From Stenogyne calaminthoides (Eukaryota; Streptophyta; Magnoliopsida; Lamiales; Lamiaceae): a stretch of 64,000 nucleotides of DNA. Positions 47,766 through 60,870 of this stretch are shown here, piece by piece. The stretch is from contig JBBCBC010000016.1 in the NCBI GenBank assembly GCA_037126765.1, positions 15,922,728 to 15,986,727 of the forward strand, in the 5' to 3' direction. The notes beneath the pieces were generated by a model. The model had not been told where the DNA came from, made no database searches, and worked only from the letters and a program-made list of their open reading frames with translations. Within the stretch, counting starts at the first letter, position 1; every line of letters begins with the position of its first letter. The translations under genes and the position numbers were made by a program.

Positions 47766-49367
47766 GTTTAATTTCAGAAAGACGAAACACAAAAATACAT
47801 ACTAAAATAAAAAATTAAAAGTTCACCAACAACGCAACAAAATAATCGCATAATTAAATACGAAAGAACGCACGTAATTTACAAGAATTGCATTACCCGG
47901 ATTCCTCAACTATGGATCCACGCACAATGCCGCTTACTAATCTGCATTTATCCGTCAAATGAATCCCCGAGATGAATTTGCTAGAAAATTCTAAATTAGA
48001 TTTTATGGTAAAATATGAACTCACGATTATGAATTCTCAAGAGCTCATATATATAAGAAATGACAAATTAAATCTTAAGCTAACCTTTTATTAGAAAAAT
48101 CCCTAAATGAAATAAATCTCTTAGATTTATTTCCACATATAATCTCTACTTGATTTAAATCCCTTTATATAAAAAAAAAATCTCTACGATTTATTTCCAT
48201 ATATATTAAATCCTACAATAATATTTCAAATATTATTATTTTAATTCTTATTTAATTAAATCTAATTTAATTAAATATTAATAATAATTAATTCCAAATT
48301 AATCTATTATTAATTACTTCTCCATAAATTAAATATTAAATCTAATTTAACATTTAATCAACCAACTATAATTAGTAAAATACCATTACTTGTTGGGACA
48401 CATGTATTCTCATATATCGAAATATTAGTCAAACTAATCTGGCCTTAATTGCGAACCCTGCACAATAAATCACATTTTCAATATATGAAAAGACGCTCGC
48501 GGGAAATGTGCAACTACCAGAATCGAAAACACGGGTTATTACAATTTCTCCTTTCATTCAAGAATACTTGACAAGTTTCCTGAACACGACGGCCTATTCA
48601 AATAACTTAATCAATTTATCTCCAATCACTAATTGATCATGTATGTCACACTTAGCCACAAAGTCTAAGTTTCGACGCAAGATCTACGAACGACTTTTGA
48701 TCCAATTATGACGAGAATACGAAAGTATTCTCTAAATCCACTTTGGCGAATGAATCCTATATTTGTCTCAACTACCATGCACATGAACTTCGCGATTTAA
48801 CTCAATCCAGTTTATATCTACCCATGGACGGGTCAAGCACCGGCCATGGTCAAAGTTCATCATTTCACACATGTCGCCATTGACCTCAAGTCAAAAGGAG
48901 TATCGCGATCGCTTCCCACTAAACCGAGACACCTGGATACACATATAATTTTAACTATATCAAACAGTTCTGACGATGGGTATACCAATACCCTCTAAGG
49001 TATTTGTGATCCATCATGAGATACCTAAGATCTCGTAGTAAAGGAGATCTTACCACACTCTCTAAGAGAAAGAAGACGCAGATCGCACACCAATCTCCAT
49101 CTCGCTTCATCAATATCCCATTCTTGATGATCCTTGACGACTATTTTGAGAATCATGCTTAAGCCATCTCGAAGTTTTCACAACTTCAACGACAAAAGAA
49201 TGACTATGGGAACACTTGCATGAATAAATGCAAACAATCAAACATAATATTCAAACAAGTGTATTGCCATACATTAATATTAAATGAACTATAATATTAA
49301 ATCAAACTAAATATCATCGAAAGATTATGTCCTTACAATAGATTGTCTTGGGACACCGACACTAACA
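47766..49367 (-). repeat. D-element 5' LTR
   Basis: 1602 bp, collinear with 33764-35349 and with the split outer LTR. The minus-strand head TGTTAGTGTCGGTGTCCC is at 49367. The inner end near 47766 is degraded and placed by alignment. Confidence 0.85.
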
Positions 49368-49618
49368 GTCAAGGGGAGAAATTCCACTTGATACACTTGT
49401 GGAAAGCCGCCTCAAAAGTTCTACGAGGCCGGCCGCAAATATACCAAGAAGATGTGTTTATCGAGGTTCTCAAGATAAGTATCAAGATGATCGACATTAT
49501 TAGAGAGATCTTCACAGTTTCTCAAAACCCGCGAAGAAAAAAGCCAAATACGATCCCACTAACTCAACCCTCAGAGCTAAAAAATCCTATACCTTCAGAG
49601 GCTCATTCTACCTTAAGG
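49368..49618 (+). pseudogene. Env-like ORF of Sirevirus-like element, part 2
   Basis: 251 bp of host element stranded between the D and C2 insertions. It reads SQGEKFHLIHLWKAASKVLR through DVFIEVLKISIKMIDIIREI to NTIPLTQPSELKNP without a stop. The first bases (gtcaa) and last bases (ttaagg) correspond to the target duplications of D and C2. Basic and hydrophobic heptads suggest helix; no family is recognised. Confidence 0.6.
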
Positions 49619-51514
49619 TGTTGGGATTATACCGAAAGATGCTTTTTACTTTCAGATAATCAAAAACTAATTTCGGACTTATTTACCAAATAAATTGTTT
49701 ATCATCGATGCTTTAAATATCATCGAATGTTACATATATTTATCGAATTTAACTGCTCATTAAATAAGACATGTTACATTGAAGTTAATTTAGTGATACC
49801 GCATCACGTAAGATTAAATTAACAATCCCTTTATAACTAAAAAGTACACCATTCACGACCTAGATGGAAATGAACAATCCATCGTGAAAGGTTGAAGTGA
49901 AGGCGCCAGATTTGCTTGTTTTGACCAAGAGATTACACTAGTGCATGACTAATGACCGAATAAGACTTGTGGAGGACAAATTCTTCAGAATCCAACAAGG
50001 AAGAATTAGACCTCAAAGGTTCGTTATTTCTTAATCTTCGCTCCTTAAATAGAATCACGTGTGGTTGGTAACTATTGCTTTGACTTTATCATGGGTGAGA
50101 GAATCAACGAGATTCAATATTTTTATCTGGGCAATATTATTGGTCACATGTGATTGCTAAGATTTAATACCAAAATCGTAGCAAGCACGCTTTGTTCGAC
50201 GGTTCCCTCGAGGTTCATAAGTTTTATCATACCAAATCTTGCAAGTAGAATTAGTTTCCCAGATGGATAATAATGTTCAACCGCTCTCGACCAAGACAAA
50301 AGATATTAATTAACGGAAAGCTATTTCAAAGGCTTGAATTAATTAATGGGCTAGATAATCTTAAACACGGAAATAATAACCGGAGCCATATTGACCGTAA
50401 TACGGGTTAAGATGGATAGTGCAATATTAATTATGTAGTGGGATTAATTAATATTTATGGACTTGAATAATATTGTGGCTCAATATTGATAATTCAATCC
50501 ATTGGAAGGTTCAATCTTAATTCTCCTAAAGGCCCCCTAAGTAGCCCATCATATAAAAAATAATAACCTAAAAAGGTGTTTAAAATAAAATAAATATTGT
50601 TGCTTATTTTTCCTCATAAATTTTAAATTTATGGATAAAAGGAGAAAGATTTTATTTGAATTTTGTTATGGAATGAAGATATGTATTCTTGAATACAAGA
50701 TTATCTCATTAAATTCAAGAAATCTCCCACTTGGTTATCCATATGGGAAATTTTCAAAAATCTTGAAATATAGAGGCAAGAAAGATTTTCGATTTATTTG
50801 AAAATATATTATGAAGATATGTATTTCTTGATACAAGAATATCTCATAAATTCAAGAAGATCCAAATCTTGAATCTTGTTATTCTATTTTTCAAATATAC
50901 TCCATAACAAAAGAAGTAGGTGAGATTTTGTGGAATATTATAATTCATGGGAAAAAGAATATAAGAGATATATTCAAGATTTCTTGGAGATCAAGAAAAG
51001 ATTTTCCCACATTATTTTTTGCCCAAAATTTTTTATCACCTATGCTCTATAAATAGGGATGACTCTTTTCATTCCTGTGCACAATTCCACGTGCCGAAAA
51101 AATTAGTAAATCCACAAAGGTGGTGCAACATAATTTATTTTCCTTTTTGTTAATTGTTCGCAAGTTGTCCTACCACCGGATAGTCGAAAGCAAGGATTAA
51201 GGGAATACTTGGGAAGTTCTTTTGGTGAGTCTAATCACCCGCACCATTGCCGTCCCCAAGAGGTACGCTCACGAAACTCGCAGAATTCGCATGACATTTC
51301 AAGATTTATGTGAACTAATTATATGCATGATATGTTGCTGGATTATTATTTGAATTAATATAGGATTAATTCATGCTAGTAATAATTATAAGAATTAAAG
51401 CTTGATTATTATTTGAATTAATATAAGATTAAAATCATGCTAGTAATAATTATAAGAATTAAATTTGTATTTAAATATTCACCCCGAATAGATCTGTGCA
51501 AATTATTCCTAACA
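49619..51514 (+). repeat. C2 5' LTR
   Basis: 1896 bp, head TGTTGGGATTATACC, end TTCCTAACA, TATAAATA at 51048-51055. Longer than its partner because of a 60-bp tandem duplication (51341-51399 and 51404-51463). Confidence 0.88.
51341..51463 (+). repeat. 60-bp tandem duplication in C2 5' LTR
   Basis: Two copies of a unit beginning gattattatttgaattaat and ending taagaattaaa, separated by gctt. They differ at about three positions. The 3' LTR and both C1 LTRs have one copy or none. Confidence 0.85.
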
Positions 51515-53043
51515 ACTGCATCGAGCCACTGTTTTGCCTTTAATTTTTAAATTGTAATTTAATTCATTGTCATTAAATTTGAAATTGGATAGTAGAATTG
51601 TTAGATCTGTTTTGCAGGTATCCAATTGTCATGGAATTTAATGTGTTTATTTATGCATGCATATAAATTGTGGTTTTTAATTCGATTCGTTCAGATTCAT
51701 TGTGCCTCGTGAGAAAATCCACGAGTAGATTAGGATTTATTTGATTTGATCAATGTAATAGATCAGTCTAGATCTCAGTTTATTTATTTTTGTAAATAAA
51801 TTGTAAATCGGATCGAAAACGAAGACTTGAGACGGTTAATTAAAGGATAAAATCCGTATCATATGTAAGCGGCTTGAGATCGCTGATAAATGTGCTTAAA
51901 TAAGGGACGCGCGATGATGCGGACGTGCACATGCACGCACACGCACGGGCGCAGGCCGAGGCCGAAATATGCGAGATCGCGGCGCGGGCGGGCGCCGACG
52001 GCTGCACCGCGGAAATGAGCGGATCGGGCGGACAGATTTGGCCAGACGACTTGTAAGAAGACGCTGTGTTGCCGAGTTCCGGCAGAGGCAAAGTGTGGCG
52101 AAGTCTTGTTGATCTGTGTGCTTGCGTGTTACTGCCCGAGGAATCACGGACCACGCCTAGGCGTGCCAAGGTGGGAGGGCTTAATGAGCTTAGGAGTCTG
52201 CCGAGGTCAGCCGAGAATTGACTTGGCAGTGGCGGGCGGATCTGATCGTGCATCCATTGCGAGCTACTTGGATGGCGTTTAGAAGAAGTTCTTTTTCGAG
52301 ACAATCGGTGGGAGAAATTCAAGGCAGCGTTTCTTCAAGATCAAGCCAAGAAAAATCAAACCATGACAATGGATAATTTGTACCCAATATGTTTATTTTT
52401 CTCGCTTTGCTTGATTTATTATTGTGTTATCTTATGCTTTTATTTAATTTGTTTAAATGTGTTTGCATGAGAGTTACCCAATGAAAAATCTCTCCTTCAA
52501 AAATTACTAAGTATGTTTAAATAATAATTGACAATTTTATTCGGATAATAAAATTGAATTAATTTTGACCTCCATGATTTATTTATTTGTGAATTCTTTT
52601 GAGAAATTCCTCTCATGATTCGGCCAAAAGTTAGCTTTCACATGAATGAATTCCAAATGGATGATTGTGGATTATTACTAGTGGCATTTATGACCTCCCC
52701 ACGGTGGCTCGCTCAATAATGAAATAATAATCCCAGATTTAATCATGGTTATTATTTAGTATAAAATTGATATGCATATATTTCCTCAAGTCCCTATCAA
52801 TTTTATATTGGTCAAGTTTTTCCAACTATTAATCTGATATTAAAGGTTTATAAATCGTTTTGTTTGTAACCTCGCTGAATGTGTTTAAATAATGACCCAC
52901 CCCACGCGGGCTTATTTAAACCTGTTTTTGAGATGTTGGGTGATGATGTTCATATTTTTTTTTTGAGATTTTAATATGATCATGTGATCGAATCTTGCGG
53001 ATATATTTGTGCTTATGCATATTATTGTTTATTTCAGTTCATC
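51515..53043 (+). other. C2 leader with primer site and GC-rich island
   Basis: The primer site remnant ACTGCATCGAGCCAC follows the LTR. GC-rich island at about 51880-52300, matching that of C1. The 160-codon minus-strand frame at 51840-52322 lies wholly in the island, and no domain is recognised. The remainder is AT-rich and non-coding. Confidence 0.6.
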
Positions 53044-53850
53044 ATGTCGCAACCTTCTAATCCACTATTCAATATACTTAAAAAACAATTTGCTTATCGG
53101 TGAAAACTATTTTGATTGGAAATACAAACTAAAACCCATTCTAACCGCATCACCTTCCAAATGGGTACTTGATACACCAAAACCCTAAAAAACCAACTAA
53201 GGACGCCGAATATGGGATGAGATGATTTATGGTGAATGAGAGCAGTAAATGAATTGATGAAGGATACACTTAACACATCCGCTGATGGAGTTGGAAACAC
53301 CTTCATCAAAAATATGAGTCACCGCAGACATCTTTACGTGAATCTCGGGTTTATGTACATCGTAACCATATGGCAATCTAAAGTGTGAAGCAAGAAATTG
53401 CCAATTAAAAATGGAAAAAGGGGCGCTCAGAAAGAAAGACAAAGACATCCTTAGGGTTGTGGTGCTATTTGAGGAACTTGAGATCCTCGGCGAAAAATGT
53501 GATTTCAAGACTAAGATTGATTTCATTCTCCAATCCTTACCAAAGAGCTATAATCACCACTATCTTGAAAGTATCTAATGGAAGATCTAGATTTTACAAA
53601 TGGATGATCTTGTAAATGCTCTCACTTTTGGTTGAAAGGGAAAGGAGCCGTGAAAAGAACTTGGGAAAAGAAATCTTCTTTTCATCCCAGTCAAGTGGTG
53701 ATAAGGATGATGAAAAGATAAGAAAGTTGAACCAAGCAGACTCAACATCAAATAAGAGCATGGAATCAAGCATGAGTAAAGTTTTGGAAAGCGGGAGAGT
53801 AGGACACTCGAAGTCGACTTATTCCAATCCCAAAGGAATGGAAAGAAAGG
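53044..53850 (+). pseudogene. gag: C2 gag
   Basis: ATG 53044 (MSQPSNPLF), as in C1. Legible blocks in shifted frames: YFDWKYKLKPILTASPSKW (about 53107-53165, one frame shift away from the ATG) and YVNLGFMYIVTIWQSK-type decayed capsid sequence. A stretch at 53616-53850 is rich in Lys/Ser/Glu with KSMESSMSKVLESGR. No intact zinc knuckle is seen. Better preserved at the N-terminus than C1. Confidence 0.65.
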
Positions 53851-56800
53851 TAATTCTCACGACACTAGTTGTTGAAACTTGTTTAGCGTATGCCTCCCAT
53901 TTATGGGTGATGGATACGGATCCAATCGATCATGTTTGTTTCACTTTACAGGGGTTCAAGCGGACCCGACAACTTAGTGGAGTGAGATCCTCATCACACC
54001 GGGCGACATACGAGTGGCGGAGTACCGCGATGGGAAGAAGTGCTGTCTTTTTGAAGACAGAGTTTTAATTTTAAGAGATGTTCTTTTTACGTTCGAAGTT
54101 TTAGAAAGAATTTAATTTCAGTTTCTAAACTTTTTCATGATGGATATTCGTTACTTTTTAATAAATTTGTTACCATTTCTCTTTTTGATAAATTTATCCG
54201 TCATGGAACGTTGTCAATAATCTCTATACAATTAAATCGGTCACATCACTCACTTAAATGCATCCTATAACACATCAACTATTTCCGAGAAAAAAAAATG
54301 TTCATCGACGGAACGAGACACTTCTATGGCATCTAAGATTAGGTCATATAAATCCAAAGAGGATCCAAAGGTTGGTGAAAGACGCTTCAATTGGAGTTTC
54401 TCCAAGTTGAACCAATTCCAACTCATGAATCATGTTTGGAGGGTAAAATGACCCAAGAGGCATCTTGAGCCAAGGGAATAGAGCCAAAGAAGTGTTAGAG
54501 ATCGTTCACACCACGGATGTATGTGGTCCAATGTCAACCAAAGCAAGAGGAGGGTATGAGTATTTTGTCACTTTTTATTGATGATTACTCAAGGCACCGG
54601 TTATATTTTTCCTTATGAAGCATAAATGAGACCTTTGAGAAATTCAAAGAATTTAAGGCTCAAGCCAGAGAATCATAGGAAAAACGTATCAAGTATCTAC
54701 GATCCAATCGTGGAGGCGAATACCTCAGCGATGAGTTTTTGAACTACTTATCGATGAAGGATTGATCCCGTCAATCGCACCGAACCTCTCAACAAAACGG
54801 GGTTGGCAGAGCAAAAAAATGTAACTCTTTTTGGAAATGGTTAGATTTATGATGAGTTATGCGGATCTTCCCAAGTCGCTTCTGGGGTCATACCTTGGAA
54901 ACAATGCCTACATTCGAACTTGGTGCCATCCAAATCTGTTCCCAAAAACTCCCAAAGAATTGTGGACCCAAGCAAGCCTAGTATAAGACACATGAGGATT
55001 TGGGGGTGTCCGATCTCACGTGTTGGACAAGGAAGCCGGAAAATTGGATCCTCAATCGAAATTAAGGTTGTTTGTAGGATACCCCTTAGGAACAAAAGGG
55101 TGTATGTTCTATGGTCCTCAAGATCAATAGGTGGTAATAAGCACCCACTTTAGATTTTTGGAAGAAGACTATATGAACGAAGAAGACCAGTGAGATTACC
55201 TTAAATGAGCTAAGGGCTAACCTCAATGCTAACTGTATTAGATGACATACCAAATCGACACACTTTACACAACCTAACCTCGTCGTAGTGGGAGGGTTGT
55301 GAAATAGCCCAGAGATTCATGGGAATAGGAGAGTCCTCGGACTTGATTCCCGGACAAGACGAATCGACCCTATGGACATATGACGAGGTAATCCAAGACA
55401 AAAGATCTGATTCTTGGCAAACAACAATGAAAGCCTAAATGGGTTCTATGTTTCATAACAAAGTGTGGAGCTAGTCGAACCACTTAATGGGGTCAAACTC
55501 ATTGGTTGCAAGTGGGTGTATAAGAAGAAAAAAGCGAGGACCGGATGGGAAGGTGGAAACCTTCAAAGCAAGACTCGTGGCAAAAGGTTATACCGAAGAA
55601 GGGATCGATTATGAGGAAACTTTTTTCGCCTTTAGCTATGTTGAAGTCCATCCGAATTCTCTTATCGACATCACAGATCTCGACTTTGAAATCTGCAAAT
55701 GGATGTCACATGGCTTTCCTTAACGGAAGTCTTGATGAAGAGATCTATATGCAACAACCCCAAGGCTTCATTGAAAAAGGCCAAGAACACCTAGTTTGTA
55801 AGCTCGTGAAAGTCCATTTACGGACTCAAACAAGCATCCAGAGTTGGAACCAATGTTTTGATCATGTTATAAAGTCTTATGGGTTCGACCAAAACGAAGT
55901 TCGAAAGTTATGTGTATAAAAACGGTGTTTGAATCGCATTGGTATTCTTAGTACTATACGTGGATTTACATTCGATCATCGAACGATGTAAAGGTGTTAT
56001 CGGGCGTAAGGGCATGGCTTTCAAAACATTTTGATATGAAGGACTTGGGAAGCCGCACACATCCTTGATCAAGATCGCAAGAAAAGGATGATAGGCTTAT
56101 CGCAAGCTTCATACATGAACCTTTGCCTTGAAACGATTCAAAGATACAAGATTCCAAGAAAGGCTTAGTACCTTTCGAAATGGAATCCATCTATCCAAGA
56201 AAATGTGCCCTAAGGCCTTAAAGAGATAGATGACATAAGAGGCATTCCTTACGCCCGGTACCGGTTGGAAGCCTTATGTATCAATCTTCTGTCTGAGACC
56301 CGATATCCGCTTTTGTCATTGGCATAATGGCAAGATATCAAAGTAACCCGAATGAACATTGATGACAGATATAAAACATCTCAAGTATCCAAAAAGAACT
56401 TCGAGATAGAATGTTGATTTATCACCATATAAATTCAACTCTTACCCCATACACCTCGATTTCCAATCGACATAGACTTAGAAAATCTACCTCCCAGAGT
56501 GTGTTTTTGCATGGGGGAGGAGTCGTGATAATGGAGAAGCGTTAGCAGAAATAAAGGCCACAGATTCTACCATGGAAGCTTTAATATAGAATTCATGCGA
56601 GGTAACGAAAGAAGCGGTTTGGCTCAAGAACTTCCTAGTGGACTTGAATGTGGTTTCTAATTTACCCAGAGAATCATCACATTTTATTGTGACAATGCGG
56701 AGCAATTGCAAATTCAAAAAACCAAGAGCCCACAAAGCCAAAGAACACATTGAAAGGAATACCATCTTATCACGAGATATCGTTAAGAGAGGAGATATAG

Positions 56801-56910
56801 ATGTGGCAAAAGATAGCGTCAAGACAACCTAGCGATCCATTCACAAAGGGTCTGGCCTCAATACATTCGAGAGACATGTGGAAGGAATGGGTGTCAAGAC
56901 CATTGCTAAT
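53851..56910 (+). pseudogene. pol: C2 pol: protease, integrase, RT, RNase H
   Basis: Protease remnant at 53865-54060: the catalytic DTG reads Asp-Thr-Asp. GAG-pre-integrase at 54300-54450. Integrase core at 54520-54960: LRSNRGGEYLS-type block with the second Asp changed, and QQNGVGRAK in place of QQNGVAER. RT: 55440-55920, including ARLVAKGYTEEGIDYEETFF, NGSLDEEIYMQQPQGFIEKG and NQCFDHVIKSYGFDQNE; the YVDD block at about 55950 is lost. RNase H remnant at 56490-56900 (AEIKATDSTMEA, FIVTMRSNCKFKKPRAHKAK). All catalytic centres appear damaged. Confidence 0.82.
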
Positions 56911-57026
56911 CTGCTTTGAAGTATAAGTGGAGAAATTATTAGGTTCGTGTAGGTGACATTAGATGTCACAATTAGGAACTACAGCAGGACATGTTGTAGT
57001 ATACTTAAAATCGGACTTTGAGTACA

Positions 57027-57036
57027 AGTGGGAGAT
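57027..57036 (+). other. C2 polypurine tract
   Basis: AGTGGGAGAT directly before the 3' LTR head TGTTGGGATTATA, the same as in C1. Confidence 0.8.
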
Positions 57037-58747
57037 TGTTGGGATTATAACGAAAGTATGCTTTTTACTTTGTATAATCAAAACCCAATTTCGGACTTAT
57101 TTATCAAATAAATTGTTTATCAACGATGCTTTAAATATCATCGAATGTTACATATTTTCTTGCATAACCAAAAATAGTACGTGTTACATTGAAGTTTGTA
57201 AGGCTCAGTTAAATTTGTCTTGACCAAGAGATTACACTAGTGCATGACCGGATGCACTAAATAGGACCTCTGAGGAGGACAAATTCTTGAATAGGACCTA
57301 ACAAGGAAGAATTAGACCTCGATGGTTCGTTATTCTTAATCTTCGTTCCTTAAATAGGATCACGTGTGGTTGGTAACTATTAACTTTTGACTTATCATGG
57401 GTAGAGAATCAACGAGATTCAATATTTTTTATCTTAAGGCATATTATTGTCATACGTGATTCTTAAGATTTAATACGAGAATCGTGTGCAAATACGCTTT
57501 GTTCGATTTTTCCCCTTGGGAGGTTCATATACGCTTTATCATACCAAATCTTGCAAAGTGGAATTAGTTTCGCATGGATAATAATGTTGAACTTCCTTGA
57601 CCAAGACAAAAGATATTAATTAACAAATCTATATAAATTAGGCAATTAATTAATGGGTTTTCATAATCTAAAACACCTGAAATAATAACCTAGAGCCATA
57701 TTGATCGTATTATGGGTTAAGATGGATAGTCAATATTAATTATGTAGTGGGATTAATTAATATTTACGGGCTTGAATAATATTGTGGCTCAATATTGATA
57801 ATTCAAGATCCATTTGAAGTCCAATCTTAATTCTCCTAAAGGCCCCCCTAAGTAGCCCAACATATAGTCCAATAACCAAAAATGTGTTTAAAATAAAATA
57901 AATATTGTTGCTTATTTTTTTCATAAATTTGAAATTTTATGGATAAAAGGGGAGAAAGATTTTCTTTGAATTTTTGTTATGGAATGAAGATATGTATTCT
58001 TGGAATTCAAGATTATCTCATTAAATTCAAGAAATCTCCACTTGGTTATCCATAGGAAATTTAGAAAATCTTGAAATATAGAGGGCAAGAAAGATTTTCT
58101 TGAAAAGATATTATGGAGGATATGTATTTCTTGAAATACAAGAATATCTCATAAATTCAAGAAGATTCAAATCTTGGAATCTTGTTACTCCTTTTTTCAA
58201 ATATAATTCGTAATAAAAGTAAGTGGGATTTTGTGGAATATTATAATTATGGGAAAAGAATATAAGAGATATATTCAAGATTTCTTGGAGATCGAAAAAA
58301 GATTTTCCCACATTATTTTTTTGCCCAAAATTTCGATCACCTATGCTCTATAAATAGGATGACTCTTTTCATTCCTGTGCACAATTCCATGTTCCGAAAA
58401 ATTAAGAAATCACAAAAGGTGGTGCAACCTAATTTATTTTCCTTTTGTTAATTGTTAGCAAGTGTCCTACCACCGGATAGCTCCAAAGGATTAAGGGGAA
58501 TACTTGAGAAGTTCTTTTGGTGCGAGTCTAATCAAATGGATTCATTGTCGTCCCAAAGAGGTACGTTCACGTAAACTCGAGAATTCCGCAGATGCGTGGA
58601 TTTACGTGAACTAATTATATGCATGATATGTTCTTTGGATTATTATTTGAATTAATATATGATTAATTCATGCTAGTAATAATTATAAGAATTAAATTAA
58701 GATTTAAATATTCACCCATTGCAGATCTCGCAAATTATTTCCAAACA
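57037..58747 (+). repeat. C2 3' LTR
   Basis: 1711 bp, TATAAATA at 58349-58356, ending TTCCAAACA. It lacks roughly 120 bp present in the 5' partner near 57195, where the 'gttaatttagtgatacc ... ccattcacgacc' block is missing. Confidence 0.88.
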
Positions 58748-60870
58748 TGAGGAAGAATCACCGCTCCTCGAACTTGGAAAGGTGAAGCCAAGAAGAGGAA
58801 TAGAAGATGAAAGATGAGAGATTTGTGTTAGAAAAATTCTCAATCCTGCCAACTATCCTCGACCTTCAGATATATTTGTTCATTGAAAACGCCATTACGA
58901 TTGTAAATCAATCATTTGCCATGATGTTAATAATAGGAAACTTTAGGGGAGAAGATTTCGGTCGAGGAAGTGGCAGAGCTTGATGCTGTGTCTTGAAAAG
59001 AGGAGACTAAGGATCAAAGTCATTGAATTTGAGAACTTGTCCTAAAGAAGGTTACCGAGAGACAACTCAAGACCAAACTCTCTCTCAAGGACCTTTCGAG
59101 GCTCGTGACAAAGACCGAATCGATCAGACCTCCTCAAGGTAGGCCGAAATTTGCCGAGGGCCGGAGACCGGGGGAATAAGCTCAGATCGCTCTCGAACTT
59201 CGTGACTCGCTTTGAAGAGACCCCTCAAGAGCCCGCGCAAGAAACCTCCACGGGCTATTGAAGTTGGGTTTCGTGATCAAACAAAGGAAGAGATCCCTAC
59301 CCCACAAATCAACTCATAATCATCTCACATCCATCATCAGAAATTAACTACGTTTAAGCCAATGATTTGATCAAACGGCAAAGTTTAAACCTATGGTTGG
59401 TGAAGTATCAAAGTTTGCTAAGGCAATGTTTTCAGTGAATTCATCGGGACACTTAGCACATCCATGGTTACATTTACTCGCAGAAATCTACTATCTACCT
59501 CAATCGACAAGTAAATTTACCGCTTCCTCAAGACAAAATTTGATGACGCATAAGGAGACGGCGATGACATAGAGACATTGATCTCAAATTAAAAGCTCTT
59601 GAGGATTTTACAAATCCAAGGTCATGAGATGATCGAATCGGTTGTGGATGATGAGAAACTTCTTGATGGAAAATATGAAAGCAAAATATGGTGGTCTTGA
59701 TGAAGACACTCAGCACATGCCCAAATGTACCGCAGAGGATTCTGGGATGGAGCATTTTCACGTTGGCGAAGTAAGGTCAATTGGTAGAGAATAGCTTCAT
59801 ATGGACGAATCTTATCTCGAGTTGATTGCCAATTACGATGCCAAAAAAGGGGAAAGTTATGACAAGTTTTGCTCGCCACCTCCGGAAAAAGCAACAGTAA
59901 CAATTTTTCGTTGAAATCTACGTGTTTAAGAGGAAAGAGGTTGATGTTCTGATTCACCCTGAGGCTGCCATGGAAGTAATCGAACAAAGGGAAAAGAGGC
60001 AGAGGACTCAGGAATCAACTAAGCAAGGAGAAGCTCATGCCATCTGAACCCTCGTAAGAACTCATCAAGCAGATTTGTGGAGAAGCCATCAAGGCTGCCA
60101 GTTAGCTAAGCACCTGAAGAGAAACCCACTCAGAGGAAATTAGTTGCCGAAGTTCGATGAAGATGTTGAAGAAGTTGCTCAGAACTTGCTTGAGAAGGAT
60201 GAAGAGTCTGAAGTTGATGATCTCTTCAGGAAGGATTTGTGTGTGTACAATGTGTCCACCAAGAGATCGGATTGATCACAACACAAGGAAGGCCTTAGAA
60301 AGTTTGAAAGAAGGAAAGGTTGCGCCTCAAAGGTCAAGGTCGAAAATGACCGTGAAGGAAGGGAGGAAGCAAAGAGAAAGCTTGGAGGCTTTCAGATGAT
60401 GATCCTAAGGAGGAGAGGCACGAAACCAAGGAAGAGGCAAAGTGGCCCCATATTGATAAATGGATGCTATTGAGATGAATGATAGATGGGAAACGGCGAG
60501 AGAGTTTGTATTCAACAATGATGTGTTCTTTGAATCGGTCCGAGCCCAATGTCGACAGATGAAGCATTCATCGCCCTCCCCTTAGAATTATAATCGATAT
60601 TTGCTAGAAAAATGGTTTAATATATTCGACACCTTGGCTATCACCAAAAGCTCTCGGATGTATCAAAAAAGTAATCTCCACCAAGATACAAGAACGGATG
60701 GTCAATTATGATTTCATTCATCTTGATTTTTATGGAATGCATTTTGATATCCGGCTCCTAATGGAAATATCTTTGAGACTCTTCAAGAAGAGAGAAGAAT
60801 TGAAGATGGATACTATGACCAATTCAACCTCAAGCCACCCGGTGATGAAATCGAATCTGATGAAGACTAA
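58748..60870 (+). pseudogene. Env-like ORF of Sirevirus-like element, part 3
   Basis: After C2 the third ORF resumes, in several frames with many stops. It is rich in Lys, Glu, Arg and Ser with heptad-like spacing, suggesting coiled coils (for example around 60157-60399). The end is well defined: GDEIESDED then TAA at 60868-60870, an acidic tail. With parts 1 and 2 the ORF would have spanned about 3.5 kb, longer than the env-like genes I know of in Sireviruses. No membrane anchor was found. Homology could not be tested. Confidence 0.5.

Larger units (their letters stand above)
33764..49367 (-). mobile_element. Ty1-copia element of family D, minus strand, with nested array
   Basis: 15.6 kb including a 6.5-kb nested array, so about 9.1 kb of its own. 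On the minus strand: 5' LTR 49367-47766, leader, gag, protease, integrase, RT, RNase H, purine tract, 3' LTR 35349-33764. LTR head TGTTAGTGT. The probable target duplication is gtcag (33759-33763) against gtcaa (49368-49372). The Sirevirus env-like reading resumes on its far side. Same family as the outer LTR at 4742 and 62801. Confidence 0.88.
49619..58747 (+). mobile_element. Ty1-copia element C2
   Basis: 9129 bp, same family and structure as C1: LTRs of 1896 and 1711 bp, GC-rich leader, gag, pol, AGTGGGAGAT purine tract. Target duplication taagg (49614-49618) against tgagg (58748-58752), one mismatch. Inserted in the env-like ORF of the Sirevirus-like element. Confidence 0.9.

Noticed and set aside
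51840..52322. A 160-codon minus-strand frame with many Arg, Ala and Pro.
   Set aside because: It coincides with the GC-rich leader island of C2, where stops are rare on any strand; the C1 counterpart gives a different peptide.
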